A DNA stretch of 64,000 bases from Labedaea rhizosphaerae (GTDB lineage Bacteria; Actinomycetota; Actinomycetes; Mycobacteriales; Pseudonocardiaceae). The position numbers and the translations under genes were made by a program. Within the stretch, counting starts at the first letter, position 1. Every line of letters begins with the position of its first letter. The stretch is from the NCBI RefSeq assembly GCF_004362825.1, contig NZ_SNXZ01000001.1, positions 1,736,001-1,800,000 of the forward strand, given 5' to 3'. The notes beneath the pieces are model-generated. The model was not told the DNA's origin. It saw nothing but the letters and a program-made list of their open reading frames with translations, and did not search any database. This document shows, in pieces, positions 37,045-45,917 of this stretch.

Positions 37045-37158
37045 GTGAAGGTCAAGCCGAGCGTCAAGAAGATCTGCGACAAGTGCAAGGTGATCCGCCG
37101 TCACGGGCGGGTCATGGTGATCTGCGAGAACCTGCGCCACAAGCAGCGCCAGGGCTGA
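37045..37158 (+). CDS. rpmJ: 50S ribosomal protein L36, zinc-binding form
   Basis: 37 residues ([22 protein letters not shown]...), GTG start with GAGGAG at 37035-37040. Zinc ligands C11, C14, C27 and H32 are present, so it is the C+ form. Too short for many gene finders but complete and in its conserved place between infA and rpsM. The 177 bp after it contain a CCGGGCC/GGCCCGG hairpin (37219-37237). Confidence 0.97.
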   Translation: MKVKPSVKKICDKCKVIRRHGRVMVICENLRHKQRQG

Positions 37159-37335
37159 TCTGATCACCGCGCTCGTCGCCGGCGACGCCAGCAACAAAAG
37201 AAGCACTTCCCGTACCTGCCGGGCCACTGGGGCCCGGTTCGCGCCCGGACTCCAGGCCGGGTCCCGAGACATCAGAGTCGGCTCGGGGCGGACGGGGAGC
37301 AGACCTGGGGACAACTTTGAGGAGACAACGCCGAC

Positions 37336-37716
37336 ATGGCACGACTCGTAGGCGTCGACCTCCCCCGCGAAAAGCGGCTGGAGATCGCGTTGACCTACAT
37401 CTTCGGCATCGGGCGTACCCGGTCGAAGGAAATCATCAACGCCACTTCGATCAGCGCCGACGTCCGGGTCAAGGACCTCACGGACGACGACCTGACCAAG
37501 CTGCGTGACTACATCGAGGAACACTTCAAGATCGAGGGTGACCTGCGCCGCGAGGTGCAGGCCGACATCCGCCGCAAGATCGAGATCGGCTGCTACGAGG
37601 GCCTGCGCTGGCGTCGTGGTCTGCCGGTGCGCGGTCAGCGCACCAAGACCAACGCGCGCACCCGCAAGGGTCCGAAGAAGACGGTCGCCGGCAAGAAGAA
37701 GGCCGGCAAGAAGTGA
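37336..37716 (+). CDS. rpsM: 30S ribosomal protein S13
   Basis: 126 residues ([26 protein letters not shown]), normal. Head protein contacting P-site tRNA and forming bridges to the 50S subunit; basic tail KKKAGKK. TTGAGGAGACAACGCCGAC precedes the ATG. Confidence 0.98.
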   Translation: MARLVGVDLPREKRLEIALTYIFGIGRTRSKEIINATSISADVRVKDLTDDDLTKLRDYIEEHFKIEGDLRREVQADIRRKIEIGCYEGLRWRRGLPVRGQRTKTNARTRKGPKKTVAGKKKAGKK

Positions 37717-37925
37717 GCAAGAGCTGCGGAACGGTGGTTGCCGTCACTACTCAGCGACGGCGTGGGCGGTCCTTCGTGGCCATGCCCGTCGCCTCCAGGG
37801 TTTCTCGTCCGCAGGCCCTGCGCGACCTCTACACCGACGCCGGGACGGTCATCCGGCGTGCCGCTGCAGCTGAAGCTGCCAATGCCGAAGCCCACTCTCG
37901 GTCGAAGTAGGAGACACCCGAAGAC
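37717..37925 (+). other. unusually long rpsM-rpsK gap with a doubtful small frame
   Basis: These genes are normally almost adjacent. A frame from GTG 37713 (overlapping the rpsM stop) to TAG 37908-37910 could encode 65 Arg/Ala-rich residues. Its third positions are only about 70 percent G/C by my count, well below neighbours, and no family is recognisable. More likely an untranslated leader with expression control. Confidence 0.45.
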
Positions 37926-38333
37926 ATGCCCCCGAAGTCACGCACCGGCGCCGGAGTCAAGAAGGTCCGGCGCAAGGAAAAGAAGAACATCGCGCACGGT
38001 CACGCGCACATCAAGAGCACCTTCAACAACACGATCGTGTCGATCACCGACCCCACGGGTGCGGTGATCGCCTGGGCCTCCTCCGGCCACGTCGGGTTCA
38101 AGGGCTCGCGCAAGTCGACCCCGTTCGCCGCGCAGATGGCCGCCGAGAGCGCGGCCCGCAAGGCCGCGGAGCACGGCATGAAGAAGGTCGACGTGTTCGT
38201 GAAGGGCCCCGGCTCCGGCCGGGAGACCGCGATCCGCTCGCTGTCGGCCGCCGGCCTCGAGGTCGGCACCATCCAGGACGTGACCCCGCAGCCTCACAAC
38301 GGCTGCCGCCCGCCCAAGCGGCGCCGGGTCTGA
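37926..38333 (+). CDS. rpsK: 30S ribosomal protein S11
   Basis: 135 residues. Conserved '[19 protein letters not shown]' and C-terminal '[18 protein letters not shown]'. Platform protein near the E site. Part of the alpha operon. Confidence 0.98.
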   Translation: MPPKSRTGAGVKKVRRKEKKNIAHGHAHIKSTFNNTIVSITDPTGAVIAWASSGHVGFKGSRKSTPFAAQMAAESAARKAAEHGMKKVDVFVKGPGSGRETAIRSLSAAGLEVGTIQDVTPQPHNGCRPPKRRRV

Positions 38334-38356
38334 GGAACGGGGAGGAGTAAGAACAG

Positions 38357-38962
38357 ATGGCTCGTTACACCGGCCCCGCGACGCGCATCTCGCGTCGCCT
38401 CAAGGTCGACCTCGTCGGCGGCGACCAGGCCTTCGAGCGCCGTCCGTACCCGCCCGGCCAGCACGGCCGCGGCCGGATCAAGGAGAGCGAGTACCTGCTT
38501 CAGCTTCAGGAGAAGCAGAAGGCTCGCTACACCTACGGCGTGCTCGAGCGCCAGTTCCGCAAGTACTACCAGGAGGCCGCGCGCCAGCAGGGCAAGACCG
38601 GTGAGGTCCTGCTCCGCCTGCTCGAGTGCCGCCTGGACAACGTGGTCTACCGCGCTGGTCTGGCCCGCACCCGGCGCCAGGCGCGCCAGCTGGTCAGCCA
38701 CGGTCACTTCATCGTGAACGGCCACAAGGTCAACATCCCGAGCTACCAGGTGTCGCAGTACGACATCATCGACGTCAAGCCGAAGTCGATGAACACGCTG
38801 CCGTTCGTGGTCGCCAAGGAGAGCGTCGGCGACCGCCCGGTGCCGGGCTGGCTGCAGGTCGTTCCGTCGACCCTGCGGATCCTCGTGCACCAGAAGCCCG
38901 AGCGTGCGCAGATCGATGTTCCGGTCCAGGAACAGCTGATCGTCGAGTACTACTCCAAGTGA
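38357..38962 (+). CDS. rpsD: 30S ribosomal protein S4
   Basis: 201 residues. No N-terminal zinc Cys cluster (zinc-independent form). S4 RNA-binding domain around 'RLDNVVYRAGLARTRRQARQLVSHGHF'. Primary 16S binder and, in E. coli, repressor of the alpha operon. GGGGAGGAG precedes the ATG. Confidence 0.98.
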   Translation: MARYTGPATRISRRLKVDLVGGDQAFERRPYPPGQHGRGRIKESEYLLQLQEKQKARYTYGVLERQFRKYYQEAARQQGKTGEVLLRLLECRLDNVVYRAGLARTRRQARQLVSHGHFIVNGHKVNIPSYQVSQYDIIDVKPKSMNTLPFVVAKESVGDRPVPGWLQVVPSTLRILVHQKPERAQIDVPVQEQLIVEYYSK

Positions 38963-38967
38963 GTAAA

Positions 38968-39002
38968 CCGGCCTGGGTGTCCATTGCGGACACCCAGGCC
39001 GG
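38968..39002 (+). other. perfect 15-bp hairpin between rpsD and rpoA
   Basis: CCGGCCTGGGTGTCC (38968-38982), 5-nt loop ATTGC, exact complement (38988-39002). It starts 5 bp after the rpsD stop with no T-run behind it. Looks like a partial terminator that would lower rpoA and rplQ output relative to ribosomal genes. Confidence 0.7.
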
Positions 39003-39053
39003 ACCACCCGCGGCGTCAAATAGCGGTCGCCGCAGGACCCGAAGGAAGAAACT

Positions 39054-40103
39054 GTGCTCATTTCTCAGCGCCCAACGCTGACCGAGGACGCCGTCAACGA
39101 GACCCGCTCGCGGTTCGTCATCGAGCCCCTCGAGCCCGGCTTCGGTTACACGCTGGGCAACTCGCTTCGCCGGACGCTGCTGTCGTCCATCCCGGGCGCC
39201 GCGGTGACCAGCATCCGCATCGACGGCGTGCTGCACGAGTTCACCACCGTGCCGGGCGTGAAGGAAGACGTCACCGACATCATCCTGAACCTCAAGGAGC
39301 TGGTCGTCAGCTCCGAGGAGGACGAGCCGGTCACCATGTACCTGCGCAAGCAGGGCCCCGGTGAGGTCACCGCGGGCGACATCGTGCCCCCGGCCGGCGT
39401 CACGGTGCACAACCCCGACCTGCACATCGCCACCCTGAACGGTAAGGGCAAGCTGGAGATCGAGCTCGTCGTCGAGCGCGGTCGCGGCTACGTCCCCGCC
39501 GTGCAGAACAAGCAGGCGGGCGCCGAGATCGGCCGGATCCCGGTCGACTCGATCTACTCGCCCGTGCTGAAGGTGACCTACAAGGTCGAGGCCACCCGTG
39601 TCGAGCAGCGCACCGACTTCGACAAGCTGATCCTGGACGTCGAGACCAAGCCGTCGATCACGCCGCGCGACGCCGTCGCGTCGTCGGGCAAGACGCTGGT
39701 CGAGCTGTTCGGGCTCGCCCGCGAGCTGAACGTGGACGCCGAGGGCATCGAGATCGGCCCGTCGCCGCAGGAGGCGGACACCATCGCCGCCTACGCGATG
39801 CCGATCGAGGACCTCGACCTCACCGTCCGCTCGTACAACTGCCTCAAGCGCGAGGGCATCCACACCGTGGGTGAGCTCGTCTCCCGCAGCGAGGCGGACC
39901 TGCTGGACATCCGCAACTTCGGTGCGAAGTCGATCGACGAGGTCAAGATGAAGCTCGTCGGCCTCGGCCTCGCGCTCAAGGACAGCCCGCCCGGGTTCGA
40001 CCCGACCGCGGCCGCGTCCGACTACCCGAGCGAGGGCTGGTCCGACGCGGGCGATGGCGGCCACGACGACGGCCAGGACTACGCAGAGACGGAGCAGCTC
40101 TGA
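39054..40103 (+). CDS. rpoA: DNA-directed RNA polymerase subunit alpha
   Basis: 349 residues, GTG start with GAAGGAAG upstream. N-terminal domain (to about 230) dimerises and assembles beta and beta' ('[19 protein letters not shown]'); a linker leads to the C-terminal domain (about 255-320, '[18 protein letters not shown]') that touches UP elements and activators. Acidic tail at the end. Between rpsD and rplQ as usual. Confidence 0.98.
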   Translation: MLISQRPTLTEDAVNETRSRFVIEPLEPGFGYTLGNSLRRTLLSSIPGAAVTSIRIDGVLHEFTTVPGVKEDVTDIILNLKELVVSSEEDEPVTMYLRKQGPGEVTAGDIVPPAGVTVHNPDLHIATLNGKGKLEIELVVERGRGYVPAVQNKQAGAEIGRIPVDSIYSPVLKVTYKVEATRVEQRTDFDKLILDVETKPSITPRDAVASSGKTLVELFGLARELNVDAEGIEIGPSPQEADTIAAYAMPIEDLDLTVRSYNCLKREGIHTVGELVSRSEADLLDIRNFGAKSIDEVKMKLVGLGLALKDSPPGFDPTAAASDYPSEGWSDAGDGGHDDGQDYAETEQL

Positions 40104-40152
40104 CGTTCCGAGTGGACGTCGGTGAGCCTGCTTCCCACACGAGGAGCAACGA

Positions 40153-40950
40153 ATGCCCACCCCAACCAAGGGTGCCCGGCTCGGCGGGTCCCCTGCGCAC
40201 GAGCGGTTGCTGCTGGCGAATCTCGCCACGCAGTTGTTCGAGCACAACCGCATCAAGACCACCGAGGCCAAGGCGAAGCGGCTCCGCCCCTACGCGGAGA
40301 AGCTGATCACCAAGGCCAAGAACGCGGTGGCGGCGCAGGCGCAGTACGAGAAGGACACGCCGGAGGCCGACCGGACGGACAAGCGCGGCAACGCGAAGGT
40401 GGCCCCGGCCAACCTGCACAACCGCCGTGAGATCCAGAAGGTCATCCGCGACAAGGACATCGTCCACAAGCTGATCGCGGAGATCGCGCCCCAGTTCGCC
40501 GAGCGCGAGGGTGGCTACACCCGCATCGTGAAGACGGTGCCGCGCAAGGGTGACAACGCCGCCATGGCGATCATCGAGCTGGTCGCGGAGCAGACCGTGA
40601 CGAGCGAGGCCAACCGGGCTCGCAAGACCCGGTTCGCGAAGGACGAGAAGGCGAAGGCCGCGGCCACCGAGGCTCCGGCCGAGGCTGCCGACGAGAAGGC
40701 TTCGGACGAGGCGCCGTACGGCGAGGGCAGCCACGCCCCGCTCGAGGACGTCAACGAGGCGCCCGAGGGCTTCCCGGTCAAGGGCAACGCCGACTCGATG
40801 CTGTACCACACGCCGGACAGCCGGTACTACGAGCAGACCGAGGCCGAGGTGTGGTTCGCCACCGCCGAAGCCGCGGAGGCTGCCGGGTTCAAGCTGCCCG
40901 CGTCGCAGCAGGAGGACAAGGACGAGGAGTCGTCGGAGGACGAGTCCTGA
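40153..40950 (+). CDS. rplQ: 50S ribosomal protein L17 with extra C-terminal sunset-like domain
   Basis: 265 residues; core L17 (about 1-155) starts '[20 protein letters not shown]'. A charged Ala/Glu/Lys linker leads to a module from about residue 183: 'PYGEGSHAP', VKGN at 209-212, LYHTP, a YY pair, then AEVWF ending at 235, [12 protein letters not shown], and an acidic Glu/Asp/Ser tail. The same module ends L4 at 22484-23380. The two share 29 of 44 aligned residues and an identical 18-nt coding stretch at the AEVWF part. Core L17 lies near the tunnel exit. The stop overlaps the proposed CTG start of truA. Confidence 0.97.
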   Translation: MPTPTKGARLGGSPAHERLLLANLATQLFEHNRIKTTEAKAKRLRPYAEKLITKAKNAVAAQAQYEKDTPEADRTDKRGNAKVAPANLHNRREIQKVIRDKDIVHKLIAEIAPQFAEREGGYTRIVKTVPRKGDNAAMAIIELVAEQTVTSEANRARKTRFAKDEKAKAAATEAPAEAADEKASDEAPYGEGSHAPLEDVNEAPEGFPVKGNADSMLYHTPDSRYYEQTEAEVWFATAEAAEAAGFKLPASQQEDKDEESSEDES

Positions 40951-41798
40951 CGTCTGGTCGTTCCACGAAAGAGCCCGCCGCCCCGATCCGGGACGGCGGG
41001 CTCGTCCGCGTCCGGCTGGACATCGCCTACGACGGCACGGACTTCTCCGGCTGGGCGCGCCAACCCGAACAGCGCACGGTGTGTGCGGTCCTCGAGGACA
41101 CGATGTCCTTGGTGCTGCGCCACGACGTGCGCCTGACGGTCGCCGGGCGCACCGACGCGGGCGTGCACGCCACCGGTCAGGTGGCGCACGCCGACCTCCC
41201 GTCCACTGTGGACCCGGACGAGCTGGTCCGGCGCCTGGCCCGCGCCCTGCCCGGCGACGTCCGCGTGTCGTCCGCGCGCGTGGTGCCGGCTGCCTTCGAC
41301 GCCCGCTTCGCCGCGTTGCGCCGGCACTACCGCTACCTCGTGTGCGACACGCCGTGGGCCCTGGACCCGTTGCGGCGCAACCACATCCTGGCCTGGCACC
41401 GGCCCCTGGACCTCGACGCCCTCAACGACGCGGCCGCGTTGCTGCTGGGCGAGCACGACTTCGCCGCGTACTGCAAGCGCCGCGAGGGCGCCACGACCAT
41501 CCGCGAGCTGCAGCGCCTCGAGTGGAGCCGGGCGGACGACGGCGTGCTGACCGCCCACGTGTCCGCCGACGCGTTCTGCCACTCGATGGTGCGCAGCCTG
41601 GTCGGCGCGCTGCTGGCCGTCGGTGAGGGCCGCAAGGCCGCCGAATGGCCGGGAAACCTGCTGTCCCAACGCGAACGCGTCAGTTCGGTCAGCGTCGCCC
41701 CCGCGCACGGTCTGACCCTGGTCCGGGTCGACTACCCGGCCGACGAGGACCTGGCCGCCCGCGCCGAGCTCACCAGGGCCGTGCGCACCCTGTCCTGA
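40947..41798 (+). CDS. truA: tRNA pseudouridine(38-40) synthase TruA, likely CTG start
   Basis: 283 residues from CTG 40947. Conserved homology begins about 30 residues later ('[19 protein letters not shown]'); catalytic Asp is in '[14 protein letters not shown]'. No ATG, GTG or TTG occurs in frame between the end of rplQ and that region; the next upstream is GTG 40851 deep inside rplQ. CTG 40947 overlaps the rplQ stop as CTGA and has GGAGGA (40935-40940) six bases upstream, the same overlap style as neighbours (GTGA, ATGA). Modifies U38-U40 of tRNA anticodon arms. The start is inferred; the rest is certain. Confidence 0.93.
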   Translation: MTSGRSTKEPAAPIRDGGLVRVRLDIAYDGTDFSGWARQPEQRTVCAVLEDTMSLVLRHDVRLTVAGRTDAGVHATGQVAHADLPSTVDPDELVRRLARALPGDVRVSSARVVPAAFDARFAALRRHYRYLVCDTPWALDPLRRNHILAWHRPLDLDALNDAAALLLGEHDFAAYCKRREGATTIRELQRLEWSRADDGVLTAHVSADAFCHSMVRSLVGALLAVGEGRKAAEWPGNLLSQRERVSSVSVAPAHGLTLVRVDYPADEDLAARAELTRAVRTLS

Positions 41799-41851
41799 CC
41801 CGCGCCGTCCTGACCCGCGCCGTCCTGACCCGCGCCGTCCTGACCTGGGCC
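41792..41851 (+). repeat. 15-bp tandem repeat, four copies, at the truA stop
   Basis: Unit GTCCTGACCCGCGCC repeats at 41792, 41807 and 41822, with a fourth diverged copy at 41837 (GTCCTGACCTGGGCC). The truA stop TGA lies inside the first copy, so each copy carries a potential stop. Probably a slippage product. Confidence 0.9.
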
Positions 41852-41864
41852 GCGGGCAAGAGAA

Positions 41865-41905
41865 GACCCGCCCGCACCGGCAAGAGAAACCGGCTCGGGC
41901 GGGTC
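41865..41905. terminator. bidirectional terminator between truA and the ESX locus
   Basis: GACCCGCCCG (41865-41874) pairs with CGGGCGGGTC (41896-41905); an inner CCGG/CCGG stem closes on an A-rich loop. It sits between two convergent genes (truA plus, unknown ESX gene minus) and could serve both. Confidence 0.75.
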
Positions 41906-41918
41906 GTCTCCGCCAACG

Positions 41919-42644
41919 TCAGTCCCGGCGGACGGGACCCAGGATCTGCTGCTCCTTGGGCCTGGTGACCAGCCGCAACGGGCGCCACAGGTTGCGGCCC
42001 AAGGCCACCACCTGCTCGTCGGTGAGCGTGGTGAGCTGGTGCACCATCGGCGGCGGGAGCCGCCAGATGCGGGCCGCGAGCTGCGCCTGGCCGACCGGCA
42101 ACCGCTGCAGCAGGACCAGATCCGCCGCGTTGGCCGTCGCACCGGCCTGGGGGTGCAGGTACGGCAGCACGTACACCGTGGTCTGCCAGGGCGAACGGGG
42201 CGGGAACAGCTCCTGTGGGGTCGGGCCGCCGTCGTGCACGACCATCAGCGGGCCGTCCTCGGACGGACGGGGCAGCTCCACGGGCGTCAGCCTGCGGATC
42301 TGCACGACCGGCGCCGGTCGACCGTCCGGGCCGTTGCCCGCGGACTTCTGCAGCACCTGCCACGCGTCCGGGCGCCCGGTGGCGACGACCACCCACGCAC
42401 CGACCGCCATGGCCCGCAACGCCACCTGGCGCGCCATGTACAGCCCGCCGACCAGCACGATCCTGGTCGGCGCCGGCCGCAGCGCGGAGATGGTCAGCGG
42501 CTCGCCCTGCAGGCCCTGGCCCAGCACCATGCCACCGCGGTCGCTCGACGCGCTGACCGCGTCGAGCATCGAGGCCTGCATGGTGAACTCGGGCGCCAGC
42601 CCGCGCCCACCACGGGCATCGAGGGTCCTGCTTGCGCCACTCAT
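41919..42644 (-). CDS. ESX-associated protein of unknown function
   Basis: 241 residues from ATG at 42644, overlapping the eccE stop by 4 bp, so it is co-translated with EccE. No membrane segment. The central part has alternating beta/helix stretches ('RIVLVGGLYMARQVALRAMAVGAWVVVATG') like a nucleotide-binding or Rossmann-type fold, followed by 'DGPLMVVHDGG' and a C-terminal 'ARIWRLPPPMVHQLTTL'. I do not recognise a family. By position it is probably a cytoplasmic helper of the secretion machine. Confidence 0.75.
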   Translation of the reverse strand: MSGASRTLDARGGRGLAPEFTMQASMLDAVSASSDRGGMVLGQGLQGEPLTISALRPAPTRIVLVGGLYMARQVALRAMAVGAWVVVATGRPDAWQVLQKSAGNGPDGRPAPVVQIRRLTPVELPRPSEDGPLMVVHDGGPTPQELFPPRSPWQTTVYVLPYLHPQAGATANAADLVLLQRLPVGQAQLAARIWRLPPPMVHQLTTLTDEQVVALGRNLWRPLRLVTRPKEQQILGPVRRD

Positions 42645-44065
42645 GACGTCGCTCCCAGCGGCAGCGTCGCGGCCAGCCCCGGCACCTGCAGCCCGCGCAA
42701 CGGCGTCAGCGTGACGCCGAGCCGGTCGGAGATGGTGTTGAGCTGCCCGTCGGCGTGTTCCAGCTCGTTCGGGTTGCGTGCGCTCACGCGGACCAGGCCA
42801 CGCAGGCCGACCTGGCCGTCCTCGGTGCCCGGCGAGATCGCCAGCGACACCGTCGCGGACAGCGCCCGCACCCCGGTCAGGGCGTTCAGGGTGCCGGTCA
42901 TCCGGCCCTTGGGCCAGCCGGTGATCGCGTAACTCGCGTGCCCGATGCCGGCGGCGTTCACGCCGGTCCACTTCTCGCGCAGGCTGATCGGCCGGTTCGC
43001 CCCGGCCACCGCGGTCAGCTCGGCGGCCGCGATACCGGCCTTGAGCAGCTCGTCCGGGTCCAGCGGCCGGGTCGGCACGCCACGCGACTCGAGCGCGTTG
43101 CGCACGCGGGAGAGCGCACCGATCAACGCGCGGTGGGCGCCGACGACGCCACCACCGCGTTCGCGGACCGCCTCCGGGCAGCGCTGCGGGTCCAGCCGGA
43201 CGGCCACCCACGTGGTGCGCCGCGCCGCCGCTGGCAGCGGGCCGAGCACCTCCATGTACGACGACAACGCGGGCGAGCTCTGCGGCAGGGCCGCGCTACC
43301 CGGGTAGCAGTGCCACAGCACCTGGATCGCGTCCAGCACCACGCCGCGGTCCTCCAGGCACGGCGCCAGCGCGGCCAGCGGCAGGTTCGGCGCGCCGCCG
43401 ACCTGGGTGACCAGCGGCGGCGTCGGGTCGACCAGCAGCACGGCGGTCCACTTGCTGTCGTGCCACGCCAGGCCGAGCGGGCGGTGTTCGTGGTCCACGC
43501 CGTGCGCGACGACCAGGTCGGGCACGGCCAGGCGCAGCAGGTTCACCCGCGGGTCGTCCGGACCGGTCACCGTGGCGCCGTCGGACTCGTCGTCCAGCGG
43601 CTGCTCGGGCGCCGGGCGCGGCGGCTTGGTCACCCGTGCGTGCGAACGGAACATGTACCGCGTCGTGAGGCCGACCCACTGGGTGAACCAGCGGCCACGC
43701 CAGCGCAGCAGCGCGATGACCAGGCCGACCACGGCGACGCCCAGCGCGACGTACTTGAGCTTGACGTCGTAGGTCATCAGGCCGAGCCCGATGGCGAACG
43801 CCAGCTCGAACACCACCAGGTTGGACACCGGCAGCAGCCCGAGGCTCGCGCCGCTGGTGCGCCTGCGCACGCTGATCGGCGGCGGGGGCGGGGCGGTGGG
43901 CGGGACCGCCGGGCGTCCCGGGGGCGGGGTCGGCGGACCGCCGGGTGGGCCGGGCGGCCGGCCGCCACCAGCGGGCGGCTGGCCACGTCCGGGTGGTCCT
44001 GGTGGCCTGGGTGGGGGTGACCCTCCTGGCGGCGTCCCCCGACGTGGTGGTGTGCTCACGGACAT
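42641..44065 (-). CDS. eccE: type VII secretion protein EccE
   Basis: 474 residues. A long Pro/Gly-rich N-terminus (1-64) precedes two close membrane helices (about 78-97 and 104-120) and a large C-terminal domain, the EccE architecture. 'TSGASLGLLPVSNLVVFELA' and 'TTRYMFRSHARV' mark the membrane region. EccE sits at the rim of the EccBCDE membrane complex. Mycobacterial ESX-4 at this chromosomal place lacks eccE, while several other actinobacterial ESX-4 loci have it. Divergent from eccB over a 131-bp region; start ATG 44065 (GTG 44059 possible). Confidence 0.88.
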   Translation of the reverse strand: MSVSTPPRRGTPPGGSPPPRPPGPPGRGQPPAGGGRPPGPPGGPPTPPPGRPAVPPTAPPPPPISVRRRTSGASLGLLPVSNLVVFELAFAIGLGLMTYDVKLKYVALGVAVVGLVIALLRWRGRWFTQWVGLTTRYMFRSHARVTKPPRPAPEQPLDDESDGATVTGPDDPRVNLLRLAVPDLVVAHGVDHEHRPLGLAWHDSKWTAVLLVDPTPPLVTQVGGAPNLPLAALAPCLEDRGVVLDAIQVLWHCYPGSAALPQSSPALSSYMEVLGPLPAAARRTTWVAVRLDPQRCPEAVRERGGGVVGAHRALIGALSRVRNALESRGVPTRPLDPDELLKAGIAAAELTAVAGANRPISLREKWTGVNAAGIGHASYAITGWPKGRMTGTLNALTGVRALSATVSLAISPGTEDGQVGLRGLVRVSARNPNELEHADGQLNTISDRLGVTLTPLRGLQVPGLAATLPLGATS

Positions 44066-44196
44066 CCGCTCGATCTCATCCCCTCGTCGGTACCTGGCCG
44101 TGCGATCGGGCCGGTTGGTCGAGAACCCACATCCCGGTCACCCGGTCCCGCTATCCTGCGGAACCGTACCGCGAGCGGGAGAGGCGCAGGTCGAGA
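44066..44196. promoter_or_regulatory. eccE-eccB divergent intergenic region
   Basis: 131 bp between two divergent ESX genes. A -10-like TATCCT at 44152-44157 faces eccB; no convincing -35. Nothing else seen. Confidence 0.35.
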
Positions 44197-45861
44197 ATGC
44201 CGTCAACACCGACTACCAAGTCGCAAGTCCAGGCGTACAAATTCGTGCTGCGCCGGATGCAGTCCGCGCTGGTCCGCAGGGACGCGGTCATGCTGCACGA
44301 CCCGATGCGCACCCACACCAGAGCGACCGTCGTCGGCATCTGCCTGGCCGCGGTCGGGCTCGTCGGCTTCCTCGTCTGGGGCCTGCTGAGCTCCTCACCG
44401 ACGCTGCCGAGCCAGAACGGCATCGTGATCAGCAAGGAGTCCGGCACGGTCTACGTGCTGCTGAACAACCCGCGCAAGCTGATCCCGACCTTCAACCTCG
44501 CGTCCGCCCGGCTGCTGCTGCTCGCCCAGACCCAGCAGGCCGGCGGCGGGGCGCAACCGCAGCAGCAGAACGCGGCCACGACGGAGGTGGCCGAGCCGAC
44601 CGTGGTCTCCGACAAGGACCTGCAGGACGTGCCCAAGGGCCGGCTGATGGGCATCCAGGACGGCCCGCAGCTGCTGCCCGGCCCCGACCAGCGGATCAGC
44701 GACGACTGGGCGGTCTGCGACGCCTACCAGCTCGACCACGGGCTCAACGACCCGGCGCAGAACCACGTGGTCAAGACCACGGTGCTGGCCGGCGTCCACG
44801 ACCTGGGTGAACCCCTTGGCGACAACCGCGGGCTGCTGGTCCAGAGCGACCACGGCGAGAACTACCTGATCTACCACCTCACCACCACGGCGAACGAGCA
44901 GCTGACCGACACCGTCCGGGCCAAGGTCAACCTTAACGAACGGGCCGTGATCAACGCGTTCAACCTGTCGAACGCGAGCGGGCGTCCGCGCCACATCACC
45001 ACGGCGCTGCTCAACGCGATCCCCGAGGTGCCCCCGCTGACCGCGCCGCAGCTGGCGGGCAAGGGCGAGCAGCCCACGCAGCGGGTCCACGACTTCACCG
45101 TCGGCACGGTGTTCGCGGTCCAGGACACGTCGAGCGGGCGCGTCGAAGAGGACTACTACGTCCAGGAGAAGGACGGCATCCAGCAGATCAAGTCGACCAC
45201 CGCCCAGCTCATCCGGTTCAGCGGCTCGGAAACCCCGCCGACCATGGCCACGGTCCGGCCCGACGAGACCAACGGCATCAACCGGGTCTCGCACGTCAAC
45301 GAGCTGAACATCCCCGCGACCGCGCCCGAGGTGCTGGACCAGAACTCGTTCCCGGTGGCCTGCCTGGGCTGGAACCGGCCCAACGCGCAGACCGACGGCC
45401 ACACCACCGTCTACGTGAACAAGGAAAGCAACGGGGTGCCGATCCCCAAGGACAAGGTGCCGCCGGGTTACCTGGGCGTGCCGATCAGCTCGCCCAGCGC
45501 GGACCACCTCAGGGTCGACTACTTCTACATGCCGCCGGGGCGGGCGGCCGTGGTCCGGGGCGCCTCGTCGGCGCGGGACTACGGGAGCGGGCCCATCTAC
45601 CTGGTGTCCGACCGCGGGGTGAAGTTCGGCGTGCCGGACGCGGGCACCGCGGCGGCCCTCGGCCTCAGCGACCAGCACCCCGCGCCGATCTCCATCGTCC
45701 GGTTGCTGCCCGACGGCGCCGGGCTGAACACCAGGGCAGTGCTGCAGAGCTACGACACCGTCCCGGTCGGGCCCGGCACCTACGAGACGCCGAACCCGTC
45801 GTCGGCGCCGAACTCCCCGCAGAGCGGCGGGGACCAGAGCGGCGGGCAGCCGGGCGGCTGA
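44197..45861 (+). CDS. eccB: type VII secretion protein EccB
   Basis: 554 residues from ATG 44197; the open frame extends upstream but this start gives the conserved EccB N-terminus (PTTKSQVQAYKFVLRRMQSALVRRD). One membrane helix (about 43-64), then a large extracytoplasmic domain with the EccB repeats and two Cys (CDAY and CLGWN). 'MLHDPMRTHTRA' before the helix is diagnostic. EccB is the periplasmic part of the secretion complex. Starts a plus-strand block with the EspC-like and large WXG genes. Confidence 0.93.
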   Translation: MPSTPTTKSQVQAYKFVLRRMQSALVRRDAVMLHDPMRTHTRATVVGICLAAVGLVGFLVWGLLSSSPTLPSQNGIVISKESGTVYVLLNNPRKLIPTFNLASARLLLLAQTQQAGGGAQPQQQNAATTEVAEPTVVSDKDLQDVPKGRLMGIQDGPQLLPGPDQRISDDWAVCDAYQLDHGLNDPAQNHVVKTTVLAGVHDLGEPLGDNRGLLVQSDHGENYLIYHLTTTANEQLTDTVRAKVNLNERAVINAFNLSNASGRPRHITTALLNAIPEVPPLTAPQLAGKGEQPTQRVHDFTVGTVFAVQDTSSGRVEEDYYVQEKDGIQQIKSTTAQLIRFSGSETPPTMATVRPDETNGINRVSHVNELNIPATAPEVLDQNSFPVACLGWNRPNAQTDGHTTVYVNKESNGVPIPKDKVPPGYLGVPISSPSADHLRVDYFYMPPGRAAVVRGASSARDYGSGPIYLVSDRGVKFGVPDAGTAAALGLSDQHPAPISIVRLLPDGAGLNTRAVLQSYDTVPVGPGTYETPNPSSAPNSPQSGGDQSGGQPGG

Positions 45862-45917
45862 GGACGGAACCGGTGACGGGCGCCTACCGTCGTAGGTGAC
45901 GGCGAGGGGAGAGTGCT

